A stretch of DNA of 18,058 nt from Oscillospiraceae bacterium (lineage in GTDB: Bacteria; Bacillota; Clostridia; Oscillospirales; Oscillospiraceae), in contig JAFYUG010000264.1 in NCBI GenBank assembly GCA_017558545.1, positions 1 to 18,058 on the forward strand. Reading direction: 5' to 3'. Shown here one piece after another: positions 5,836 to 12,211 of this stretch (positions are counted from its first letter, which is position 1; every line of letters starts with the position of its first letter). Below the pieces are notes generated by a model. The model was not told where the DNA came from. It saw only the letters and a program-made list of their open reading frames with translations, and ran no database searches. The position numbers and the translations under genes are program-made.

Positions 5836-7326
5836 ATGGAACATAAAATAACCATTATTTCCGGCAGAGATGTCCGCATTGTTTCCGGCAAAGAGGACGC
5901 CACTTTGCTTGAAACTATCCGCGGCTGCGGAGCGCATATAGACGCCCCCTGCGGAGGCAACGGCACCTGCCGCCGCTGCAAGATAATCGTAAGCGGTTCC
6001 TGCTGCGACATAAGCGGCAACACCCGCCTTTATAAAAATGAGGAAGCCCTCTCCTGCTGCCTCTATCCCCGCAGCGAGCTCACCGTTACCACCGAAAGTG
6101 TAAGCGGAAGCAAGGTTCTCACCGACGAGGCCGACATTGCCCCCGGCGGAGAAGGTCTTGGTCTTGCTGTTGATATTGGCACCACCACCGTGGCTGCATA
6201 TATCTATGACCTTGCCACAGGCAAATGCCTTGCCAAAAAGGGTGAGATGAACCGCCAGAGAGCCTACGGCAGCGACGTTATCAGCCGCATCCGCCACGCC
6301 TCCACCCCCGAAGGCTTGCAGGAGCTTTGCTCCCTCATCCGCCGCCAGCTTAGCGAGATGGCCGATGCCATGTGCCCCGACACAAGCAAAATCACCTATG
6401 TTTCCATAGCCGCAAACACCGTTATGCAGCATCTTTTCGCAGGTCTCAGCCCCGAGAGCATAGGCGTTGCCCCCTTCACTCCTCTCAGCCTTTTCGGCGA
6501 GGAGAAGCGCGCCTGCGATTATCTCCCCGGCTTTAACGAGGACACCAAGCTTTATCTCTGCCCCGCCGTTGCAGGCTATGTAGGCGGCGATATCACCGCA
6601 GGTCTCATGTCCACGGGCATTTATGAAAGCGACAAGAGCGTTCTTTTCATAGACATAGGCACCAATGGCGAACTGGCTTTGGGCTCCAGAGACGGTTTCC
6701 TCTGCTGCGCCACCGCCGCAGGCCCCGCCTTTGAAGGCGCGGAGACCGAATGCGGCTCCCCCGCCAAGGATGGCGCTATCGACACCGTTAACTCCGACCT
6801 CAGCTACCATGTCCTCGGCGAGTGCGAAGCTGAGAGCATTTGCGGAAGCGGCATAATTGACGCCGTTGCAGCGCTTCTCTGCAACGAAATCGTGGACGAA
6901 ACCGGCCGCATTGAAGATGGCGAGAACTACCACTTCAACGAAAAGGTTTATATTTCCGGTCAGGACATCCGCAAAATCCAGCTGGCCAAGGCCGCTCTTC
7001 GCGCAGGCATGGAAACTCTCATGACCCGCAGCGGCAAAAGCTACAAGGATATAGACAGCGTGCTTATTGCAGGCGGCTTCGGCGCTTACATGAAGATAAA
7101 GAGCGCCTGCGCCATCGGTCTTTTGCCCCCTGCCCTTATGGACAAGACCCGCCATGTCGGCAACAGTGCAGGCAAGGGCGCTGCCATGGCTCTCACCGCC
7201 GAGGGCAGAGCTTTGCTTAGCACCATTGCCGAAAAATGCAGCTACGAAGAGCTCAGCTCTTCTCCCCTTTTCAACGATAAATACATCGAAGCTATGATGT
7301 TTGAGGAATGGGAGGAAGTTTTATGA
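5836..7326 (+). CDS. RACE protein: reductive activator of corrinoid-dependent methyltransferase
   Basis: A 496-residue protein. The N-terminus is a plant-type [2Fe-2S] ferredoxin domain with Cys39-x5-Cys45-x2-Cys48 and a fourth Cys at 74 or 75. The rest is a DUF4445 ASKHA-fold ATPase region with phosphate-loop motifs D113-I-G-T-T-T and, further on, F-I-D-I-G-T-N-G-E, plus C-A-T-A-A-G-P-A-F-E-G and I-A-G-G-F-G-A-Y near the C-terminus. Known RACE proteins use ATP and a low-potential electron to reduce inactive Co(II) corrinoid back to Co(I). Its natural client is the corrinoid protein encoded just upstream. It is on the short side for the family. AAAGGA precedes the ATG by a normal distance. 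The stop overlaps the next gene's ATG (ATGA), so the two are translationally coupled. Confidence 0.92.
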   Translation: MEHKITIISGRDVRIVSGKEDATLLETIRGCGAHIDAPCGGNGTCRRCKIIVSGSCCDISGNTRLYKNEEALSCCLYPRSELTVTTESVSGSKVLTDEADIAPGGEGLGLAVDIGTTTVAAYIYDLATGKCLAKKGEMNRQRAYGSDVISRIRHASTPEGLQELCSLIRRQLSEMADAMCPDTSKITYVSIAANTVMQHLFAGLSPESIGVAPFTPLSLFGEEKRACDYLPGFNEDTKLYLCPAVAGYVGGDITAGLMSTGIYESDKSVLFIDIGTNGELALGSRDGFLCCATAAGPAFEGAETECGSPAKDGAIDTVNSDLSYHVLGECEAESICGSGIIDAVAALLCNEIVDETGRIEDGENYHFNEKVYISGQDIRKIQLAKAALRAGMETLMTRSGKSYKDIDSVLIAGGFGAYMKIKSACAIGLLPPALMDKTRHVGNSAGKGAAMALTAEGRALLSTIAEKCSYEELSSSPLFNDKYIEAMMFEEWEEVL

Positions 7327-7853
7327 TAGACCTCAAAGCCCTTGCACACAGCTGCGGATTTTACACCGCCGCGGATATGGACCCCAAGACCCTGAAGTTT
7401 ATGAGCGATGTGAGAAGCATGTGCGCCGCCGACCGCTGCCGCAGCTATGGCAAAAGCTGGTCCTGCCCTCCCGCCTGCGGAGAGCTTGAATATTGGGAGG
7501 AAAAAGCTTCCCACTACTCCAAGGGACTTATTCTCCAGACTGTTGGCGACAGAGAGGACTCCTATGACTTCGAGGCCATGATGGAAGTTTCCGAGGAAAA
7601 TAAGCGCCAGTTTTTGGCCTTCACCGATGCTCTCAAAAAAGAGGGTCTGGACTTCCTGGCTATGAGCGCAGGCGCCTGCACCATCTGCCCCCAGTGCACC
7701 TATCCCGATGCACCCTGCCGTTTCCCCGAAAAGCTCTATCCCTCCATGGAGGCCTGCGGACTTTTCGTAAGCGGAGTATGCAAGGATAATGGCGTGCCTT
7801 ACTATTATGGCGAGGAAAAAATCGCCTACACCTGCTGCCTGCTTTATAACTGA
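7323..7853 (+). CDS. DUF2284 Cys-rich protein, putative iron-sulfur partner of RACE
   Basis: A 176-residue protein with 13 cysteines, matching DUF2284 (predicted metal-binding): C34-x4-C39, then W-S-C48-P-P-x-C52, the ferredoxin-like C119-x2-C122-x2-C125-x6-C132 within C-T-Y-P-D-A-P-C-R-F-P-E, then M-E-A-C-G, and a final C-C. The spacing suggests one or two Fe-S clusters. It starts inside the RACE stop codon (ATGA); GGGAGGAAG ends four bases before the ATG, so this start is preferred to the in-frame ATG five codons earlier, which would overlap that site. The biochemical role of DUF2284 is not established to my knowledge. Coupling to RACE suggests electron delivery for corrinoid reduction, which is inference. 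The family also occurs outside methyltransferase clusters. Confidence 0.85.
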   Translation: MIDLKALAHSCGFYTAADMDPKTLKFMSDVRSMCAADRCRSYGKSWSCPPACGELEYWEEKASHYSKGLILQTVGDREDSYDFEAMMEVSEENKRQFLAFTDALKKEGLDFLAMSAGACTICPQCTYPDAPCRFPEKLYPSMEACGLFVSGVCKDNGVPYYYGEEKIAYTCCLLYN

Positions 7854-7860
7854 GTAAACC

Positions 7861-7904
7861 AAAGCTGCTGACAAAGCCTTGTTTGTCAGCAGCTTTTAAT
7901 TTTC
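7861..7904 (+). terminator. Terminator of the corrinoid operon
   Basis: A perfect 15-bp stem, AAAGCTGCTGACAAA (7861-7875) with TTTGTCAGCAGCTTT (7882-7896), closes a six-base loop and runs into TAATTTT. It lies seven bases after the DUF2284 stop. Confidence 0.9.
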
Positions 7905-7906
7905 TC

Positions 7907-7935
7907 TTGGCATCTTTTTATCCCTGTGCTAAAAT
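7907..7935 (+). promoter_or_regulatory. Promoter of the UDG operon
   Basis: TTGGCA (7907-7912), a 17-base spacer and TAAAAT (7930-7935), with a TGC extension just before the -10. It follows the preceding terminator directly. Confidence 0.65.
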
Positions 7936-7965
7936 TAATATAATAAACTTATTGGGGGTTTTCCC

Positions 7966-8529
7966 ATGGATCTTGAAAGTTTGAAAAAAGAATGTTTGTC
8001 CTGCCGCGCCTGCGCCCTTTGCGAAACCAGAAACAAGCTTGTTTTCGGTGTCGGCAAAATAAATGCCGAGGTCATGTTCATAGGCGAAGGCCCCGGAGAG
8101 CAGGAGGACAGAAAGGGCGAGCCCTTTGTTGGCCCTGCAGGACAGCTTTTGGACGATATGCTGGAGATAATAGACCTTGACCGCAGCAAGGTTTATATTG
8201 CCAACATGGTTAAATGCCGCCCGCCCAAGAACAGAGACCCCCTCAACATTGAGCAGGAGGCCTGCGCCCATTGGCTTAGAGACCAAATCAAGCTTATAAA
8301 TCCCCGCATCATTGTCTGCCTCGGCAGAATCGCCGCTCAGAAATTCATTGGGGAGGACTTCAAAATCACCCGAGAGCACGGCCAATGGTTTATTAAAGAC
8401 GGCATGATGATAATGGCCATGTATCATCCCTCCGCTCTTTTGCGTGATAGCCGCAAGCGCCCCGAAGCCTTCGAGGATCTTATCAAGCTCCGTCAGGCCA
8501 TTCGGGATTACTGCACCGACACATACTGA
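7966..8529 (+). CDS. Type-4 (Fe-S) uracil-DNA glycosylase
   Basis: A 187-residue DNA repair enzyme that removes uracil from DNA. It has the family-4 signature: an N-terminal cysteine cluster (C10, C13, C16, C19), motif A G-E-G-P-G-E-Q-E-D with G-E-P-F-V-G-P-A-G-Q-L-L-D, N-M-V-K-C-R-P-P, a further Cys in E-Q-E-A-C, and motif B Y-H-P-S-A-L-L-R. Cysteines of this pattern hold a [4Fe-4S] cluster in characterised members; which of the four N-terminal ones ligate it is not settled here. The length is normal for the family (about 190-220). The ribosome site is a modest GGGGG before the ATG. It is the first gene of a three-gene unit; its neighbours are not known repair genes. Confidence 0.93.
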   Translation: MDLESLKKECLSCRACALCETRNKLVFGVGKINAEVMFIGEGPGEQEDRKGEPFVGPAGQLLDDMLEIIDLDRSKVYIANMVKCRPPKNRDPLNIEQEACAHWLRDQIKLINPRIIVCLGRIAAQKFIGEDFKITREHGQWFIKDGMMIMAMYHPSALLRDSRKRPEAFEDLIKLRQAIRDYCTDTY

Positions 8530-8549
8530 ACAAAGAAGGTAAGTATTTA

Positions 8550-9449
8550 ATGCTTTTTTTCAAAAGCCTCAGCATAGAGGATAAGGAGGCCGTGGACGCC
8601 ATTGCAGCGGCGGAAAATTCCCGCTCGGCGGACTTCGTCTTCGGCAATATGTTCCTTTGGGACGGGCGATATCATCAGAGTATATGCATACATGACGGCC
8701 GCCTTTTCGTACAGGCCGAAGGAGAGCATCTGCCCATTTTCCCCTTCCCCATAGGCTCAGGCGACCTTGTTTCCGCTATAAATGCTCTTAGAGAGTATAC
8801 CGCTCAGCAGGGTTACGGCCTTGTTATGCGCGGAGTTGAGCTTCACCACAAGGCTCTTTTGGAAGAGCTCTTTCCGGGCAAGTTCAGCTTCATACACGAC
8901 AGAGATTACGATGACTATATCTATCTTGCGGAAAAGCTCGCAAGCCTTTCCGGTAAGAAGCTCCACGGCAAGAGAAACCACATAAACCGCTTTGAGGCCA
9001 CTTACCCCACCTGGCATTTTGAGCCTCTTAAAAGGGAGCATTTCCCCCTTTGCATGGCTTTGCTTGATGAATGGACAGAGGAAGTCAGCGAGGGAGAGCA
9101 CCTTGTTAATGACGAGCGGGAGGCCATAGAGCTGGCCTTTGAGCACTATGAACGCCTTGGACTCATGGGCGGAGCTCTTTTTATAGATGAGCGCCTTGTG
9201 GCCTTCACCGTAGGTGAGCAGATTTCTTCGGACACCTTCAACGTCCATTTTGAAAAGGCCGCCGGAGATATAGACGGGGCATACCCCATGATAAACAGAG
9301 AGTTTGTGCGCCATGTACTCTCCTGCCTGCCCCATATTGTGTATATAAACCGCGAGGACGATATGGGTCTTGATAATATTCGCCGCAGCAAGCTCAGCTA
9401 TCGCCCCGAAATTATCCTTGAAAAATACTCCGCATACTGGATGGATTAA
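8550..9449 (+). CDS. DUF2156 (GNAT-fold, PG-lysyltransferase C-terminal-like) protein
   Basis: A 299-residue soluble protein matching DUF2156, a tandem GNAT-like fold found in the catalytic half of phosphatidylglycerol lysyltransferases (MprF) and in many stand-alone clostridial proteins. Visible hallmarks are D-Y-D-D-Y-I-Y near the middle, then K-K-L-H-G-K-R-N-H-I-N-R-F (about 135-147), the G-A-L-F-I-D-E-R-L-V-A-F-T-V-G strand pair (about 208-222), and N-R-E-D-D-M-G-L-D-N-I-R-R-S-K near the C-terminus. No membrane segments are present, so this is not a full MprF flippase. AAGGT precedes the ATG 20 bases after the UDG stop. The substrate is unknown; aminoacyl or acyl transfer is the family expectation. 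The next gene is another GNAT, and the pair probably acts together. Confidence 0.85.
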   Translation: MLFFKSLSIEDKEAVDAIAAAENSRSADFVFGNMFLWDGRYHQSICIHDGRLFVQAEGEHLPIFPFPIGSGDLVSAINALREYTAQQGYGLVMRGVELHHKALLEELFPGKFSFIHDRDYDDYIYLAEKLASLSGKKLHGKRNHINRFEATYPTWHFEPLKREHFPLCMALLDEWTEEVSEGEHLVNDEREAIELAFEHYERLGLMGGALFIDERLVAFTVGEQISSDTFNVHFEKAAGDIDGAYPMINREFVRHVLSCLPHIVYINREDDMGLDNIRRSKLSYRPEIILEKYSAYWMD

Positions 9450-9452
9450 GTT

Positions 9453-10238
9453 ATGTCCGACTTTTTGATGCGCCCTCTTCGGGAAGAGGACAGAGAAAAG
9501 GCAATAGAGATTTTTCATGCCTCCTTCGGCGACGGGGAGGCTTTTGTCCGCGAGCTTTTTAGTTTGCCTGAATTTTTGAAAAATGGCTGGGGCTGCGAAA
9601 CAGACGGAGAGCTTTGCTCTTGTATGTTTGCTTTCCATGGCCTCGCCACAGGCGGCAAAAAGATAAGCTATCTTTACGCCCTTTGCACCCATCCCCGCTT
9701 CAGAGGCCGGGGCATGGGCGCCGCTCTGACAGCTTACTGCACCAAAAAAGCTCAGGAAAGCGGAGCTGAAGGTGTTTTCCTCTCCGCAGCCGGCGAGGGA
9801 TTGCTGAAATGGTATTCTTCCACTATGGATGCCCTGCCCTTCGCCCCCTTTGCCACCGAAGAATATAGCCCTGCTCCCACGAAAGAAAAGCCCCTGGCCA
9901 TTTCTCCTTGGGAATATATGCTCCTTCGCAGGGGGGAGTGGTATCTCCCCTCGGCATTGATTTTGGCTCAGGATTGCATACATCGCCATTTTGGCGGCGC
10001 TTTTCTCCGCTTGGGCGAGGATTGCCTCTGCGCCGAAAAGACCTCCGAGGGCATTTTAATAAGGGAAGTTTGCTCTGAAAACGAAGAGACGATTCTCTCT
10101 GCCGCCGCTGCGTATTTCGGTGCCGAAAAGCTTTTTGTTCTCCGCAAAAACCCAGAGGGCTTTCCCCTTCTCTCTTTGGGCAGCGGCGCAATGCTTTTAT
10201 CCTCCGTTTCCGCTCCCATGCCCTTTACCCTTAGCTGA
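9453..10238 (+). CDS. GNAT-family N-acetyltransferase
   Basis: A 261-residue protein with an N-terminal GNAT domain (about 1-130): R-P-L-R-E-E-D at the start, then Y-L-Y-A-L-C-T-H-P-R-F-R-G-R-G-M-G (about 68-84), which holds the acetyl-CoA pyrophosphate-binding loop R/Q-x-x-G-x-G. The C-terminal half (about 130-261) is less typical and may be a second, degenerate acyltransferase-like or lid domain. It starts three bases after the DUF2156 stop, so the two are co-translated; a weak purine-rich ribosome site lies in the end of that gene. The acceptor substrate cannot be predicted. A hairpin terminator follows. Confidence 0.83.
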   Translation: MSDFLMRPLREEDREKAIEIFHASFGDGEAFVRELFSLPEFLKNGWGCETDGELCSCMFAFHGLATGGKKISYLYALCTHPRFRGRGMGAALTAYCTKKAQESGAEGVFLSAAGEGLLKWYSSTMDALPFAPFATEEYSPAPTKEKPLAISPWEYMLLRRGEWYLPSALILAQDCIHRHFGGAFLRLGEDCLCAEKTSEGILIREVCSENEETILSAAAAYFGAEKLFVLRKNPEGFPLLSLGSGAMLLSSVSAPMPFTLS

Positions 10239-10256
10239 AATGCAGCTTAAGAAAAA

Positions 10257-10298
10257 GCAAAAAAGTCCGATTTTTATTGAAAAAATCGGACTTTTTTT
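10257..10298 (+). terminator. Intrinsic terminator after the UDG/GNAT operon
   Basis: AAAAGTCCGATTTTT (10261-10275) pairs with AAAAATCGGACTTTT (10281-10295) around a short loop, with A and T runs on the outside. The stem could work in both directions, but there is no convergent gene nearby. Confidence 0.88.
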
Positions 10299-10452
10299 GC
10301 ATTTTAATATTTATGTAATAATATTTATATTTATTTTGTAACAATTTGGTTTTAACATATGAATCATAAAAGACAGTTTCATCTTTTTCATTTTGTCCTC
10401 ATCCCATATAGAATAAGCTCAACGGAATGTCGCGCCGTTGAGCTTATTTTTT
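10299..10452 (+). other. Intergenic segment with an orphan terminator; possible small RNA
   Basis: No open frame with a ribosome site is present here. The segment starts after one terminator and ends in a second, strong one: AATAAGCTCAACGG (10412-10425) pairs with CCGTTGAGCTTATT (10435-10448), followed by eight T. A weak promoter-like pair, TTGTAA (10337-10342) and TATGAA (10359-10364) with a 16-base spacer, lies between them. A transcript of about 80 bases would result. The hairpin is seen; the RNA is inference. It could instead be a failsafe terminator. Confidence 0.35.
10412..10452 (+). terminator. Second intrinsic terminator upstream of the sensor kinase
   Basis: A perfect 14-bp stem with a nine-base loop (10426-10434) and a run of T. 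It follows no gene directly: the preceding operon already ends at 10298. Confidence 0.88.
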
Positions 10453-10488
10453 TATTGCATTTTCCTGTCATTTTTTGCGTTTTTATCG

Positions 10489-10518
10489 TTGCCTGTAAGC
10501 GATGGGATGTATTATAAT
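10489..10518 (+). promoter_or_regulatory. Promoter of the sensor kinase gene
   Basis: TTGCCT (10489-10494) and a perfect TATAAT (10513-10518) are 18 bases apart, giving a leader of about 40 bases. This rules out translation starting in the open frame upstream of it. Confidence 0.7.
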
Positions 10519-10563
10519 CTTTGGCATATAATATTACTTATTAAGCAATCTTCGAGGTGGGAA

Positions 10564-11643
10564 ATGGATACTAAACTCAGAGCACTTTTGGATATCTGCC
10601 CCTGTCCTGTATTGGCAATTAAAGACGAAAGAATTCTTGCCGCCAATATCCACGCCCAAAATTTTCTTGGATGCAAGGAAGGTCTTGCTCCGTATGCCTT
10701 TATCCCCCAGCACATTCTTGAAAACGGCTCCGAAAGCTTCGTTGCTTCCGCGCTTACCAAGGGAAACACCTGCAATTTTCAGGTAAAGGACGCAGAGGGA
10801 ATAAGATTTATTTCCATAGTTCCCGAAGACAGTGCACCTTTGAGAAGCCCCATTATGAGCGATAACCTCATGTGCGAAATGCTCTCCACCCTTTTCAACA
10901 TAGGCCTTTCCATAGACCGCCTTAGAACTGCCACCTCCGGCTGGGATATGCGTGCAGAGAGATATCTCAGCTTGATGAGCCAAAATTATTATTCTCTCCG
11001 CCATGCTCTCACAAACCTCAACACCGCCATATGCCTGAAGGAAGGCTCTTACCCCTTCAACTTCAAGGCCACGGATCTCAAGGTTCTTTGTCAGGAGCTT
11101 ATGGCAACGGTTTCCATCATGTGCCGCGACAAGGAACTTAACATTGAGTTTTCCTCTCCCCTCACCGAGCTTTACTGCTTTGTGGATAGCGAGAGCATAG
11201 AGCGCATTTTGCTCAATCTCCTCTCCAACTCCATTGCTCATACTCCCAAGGGCGGGCGCATCAGTGTCCGTCTTGAAAGAAGCGGCGACACAGCCTATAT
11301 CTCCGTGGATGACACCGGCTGCGGCATTGCTCCCCACATATTCCCCAAGCTCTTCACCGCCTATGAAAGAAAGCTCAGCTTAGAAGAAATGGCTCACACC
11401 GGCGGCGGACTGGGTCTTGGCATTGCCAAGGGTCTTGCGGAAGCCCACGAGGGCGCACTGCTTGTGGAAAGCCGCGAAGGCAAGGGAACATCCGTTAGGG
11501 TTGTGCTGCCTTTGAGAAGCTACCGATTCAACATTTTGGAGCATCCTCCTCTGCCCTATCTCAACTCCGGCATGAGAATTATCCTCACCGAACTCAGCGG
11601 CGTCCTCAGCACCGATTGCTACAAAAAGGAGCTTAGCGAATAA
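10564..11643 (+). CDS. PAS-like sensor histidine kinase, orphan
   Basis: A 359-residue soluble protein. Residues 1-95 look like a small PAS-type sensor (I-C-P-C-P-V-L-A-I-K-D-E-R-I-L-A-A-N). The C-terminal ATPase domain (about 190-325) shows all catalytic boxes: N box E-R-I-L-L-N-L-L-S-N-S-I-A-H-T-P, G1 V-D-D-T-G-C-G-I-A, F box F-P-K-L-F-T-A-Y-E-R, and G2 G-G-G-L-G-L-G-I-A-K-G. The dimerisation region lacks a standard H-E/D-L phospho-acceptor; His147 in L-R-H-A-L-T-N-L is the only positional candidate. There are no membrane segments. GAGGTGGG precedes the ATG; the frame is open further upstream but the promoter lies there. No response regulator is adjacent. It may act on a distant regulator or as a non-canonical ATPase. 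The last 30 residues continue past the kinase fold. Confidence 0.82.
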   Translation: MDTKLRALLDICPCPVLAIKDERILAANIHAQNFLGCKEGLAPYAFIPQHILENGSESFVASALTKGNTCNFQVKDAEGIRFISIVPEDSAPLRSPIMSDNLMCEMLSTLFNIGLSIDRLRTATSGWDMRAERYLSLMSQNYYSLRHALTNLNTAICLKEGSYPFNFKATDLKVLCQELMATVSIMCRDKELNIEFSSPLTELYCFVDSESIERILLNLLSNSIAHTPKGGRISVRLERSGDTAYISVDDTGCGIAPHIFPKLFTAYERKLSLEEMAHTGGGLGLGIAKGLAEAHEGALLVESREGKGTSVRVVLPLRSYRFNILEHPPLPYLNSGMRIILTELSGVLSTDCYKKELSE

Positions 11644-11667
11644 AGAATAGCGCCACGCCCACATCTT

Positions 11668-11709
11668 CGTCATTGCGAAGCGCGAAGCGCTGTGGCAATC
11701 CGTAGGCCC
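11668..11709 (+). repeat. REP-like palindromic repeat, copy A
   Basis: An imperfect palindrome that opens CGTCATTGCGAAGCGC and closes GCGCTGTGGCAATCCG around a GAA loop. ATTGC pairs with GCAAT and AGCGC with GCGCT. It is identical to copy D except for one base (TAGGCCC against TAAGCCC). It lies 24 bases after the sensor kinase stop, with its GGCAATCC end toward the broken GIY-YIG gene. Confidence 0.85.
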
Positions 11710-11731
11710 TAAAAGAAATCAGGTGAGTATT

Positions 11732-12020
11732 ATGAATTATTACATTTATATCCTCGCGAACAAAACTAATACCACCATCTATATCGGCATCACAAATGAC
11801 CTTGTACGCCGTATGTATGAGCCGTGAAAATCTAAACCCAAATAGCTTCACAGCTAAATATGATGTTCACAAGCTCGTCTATTATGAACACACAACTGAT
11901 GCACAAGTTGCAATTGAGCGTGAAAAACAGCTCAAAGGCTGGAACAGAGCAAGAAAAAACGCTCTCGTTAACTCAGTTAATCCCTCTTGGCAGGATTTGT
12001 ACGAATCTATACTGCCATAG
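11732..12020 (+). pseudogene. Frameshifted GIY-YIG nuclease-family gene
   Basis: Two frames together encode about 95 residues of a small UPF0213/YhbQ-like GIY-YIG protein. Frame one (from ATG 11732, with AGGTGAG upstream) gives M-N-Y-Y-I-Y-I-L, then T-I-Y-I-G-I-T-N-D-L-V-R-R-M-Y-E, then P and a TGA at 11825. A shift near 11822 moves into a second frame giving N-S-F-T-A-K-Y-D-V-H-K-L-V-Y-Y-E, E-R-E-K-Q-L-K-G-W-N-R and N-P-S-W-Q-D-L, ending at TAG 12018-12020. Together they have the Y-I-G core, the catalytic Arg and the metal-binding Glu. One extra or two missing bases explain it. The sequence is otherwise undamaged, so the break is recent or a sequencing error. No slippery site was seen. Inverted palindromic repeats flank it closely. 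Confidence 0.85.
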
Positions 12021-12027
12021 GAGATGC

Positions 12028-12064
12028 GGATTGCCACGTCGGCCTTCGGCCTCCTCGCAATGAC
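12028..12064 (-). repeat. REP-like palindromic repeat, copy B (inverted)
   Basis: On the minus strand it reads GTCATTGCGAGGAGGCCGAA and ends CGACGTGGCAATCC. The ends match copies A, C and D, while the central stem differs (GGCC-GAA-GGCC). It starts seven bases after the GIY-YIG stop. Its GGCAATCC end also faces the gene, so A and B form an inverted pair around it. Confidence 0.85.
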
Positions 12065-12114
12065 AGCTATGTTTTGGTTTGTGCATAGATCTTGCTCCAA
12101 GCTTAAATACACCT

Positions 12115-12157
12115 CGTCATTGCGAAGCGGCGCAGCCGCTGTGGCAATCCGTAAACC
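12115..12157 (+). repeat. REP-like palindromic repeat, copy C
   Basis: It shares CGTCATTGCGAAGCG and CGCTGTGGCAATCCGTAA with the other copies, with a compensated central stem (AGCGGCGCAGCCGCT). It lies in the same orientation as A and D. Confidence 0.85.
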
Positions 12158-12165
12158 CTTCCCCT

Positions 12166-12207
12166 CGTCATTGCGAAGCGCGAAGCGCTGTGGCAATCCG
12201 TAAGCCC
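12166..12207 (+). repeat. REP-like palindromic repeat, copy D
   Basis: Almost identical to copy A over 42 bases (one difference, at the distal end). It lies eight bases after copy C in the same orientation, and just before the bidirectional terminator. Confidence 0.85.
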
Positions 12208-12211
12208 AACA

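Noticed and set aside
5809..7155. Long open frame (448 codons) on the minus strand opposite the RACE gene
   Set aside because: The translation is low-complexity Ala/Gly-rich with no family motif, a typical shadow of the GCC-rich sense frame. RACE on the plus strand has clear motifs.
8757..9989. 410-codon minus-strand frame across the DUF2156 and GNAT genes
   Set aside because: It spans two real genes in antisense and has no motif or promoter.
10438..10563. N-terminal extension of the sensor kinase
   Set aside because: The frame is open, but it overlaps a terminator and the kinase promoter TATAAT at 10513.
11668..12207. CRISPR array
   Set aside because: The repeats are palindromes in mixed orientation with irregular spacing (8 to about 320 bases) and no cas genes.
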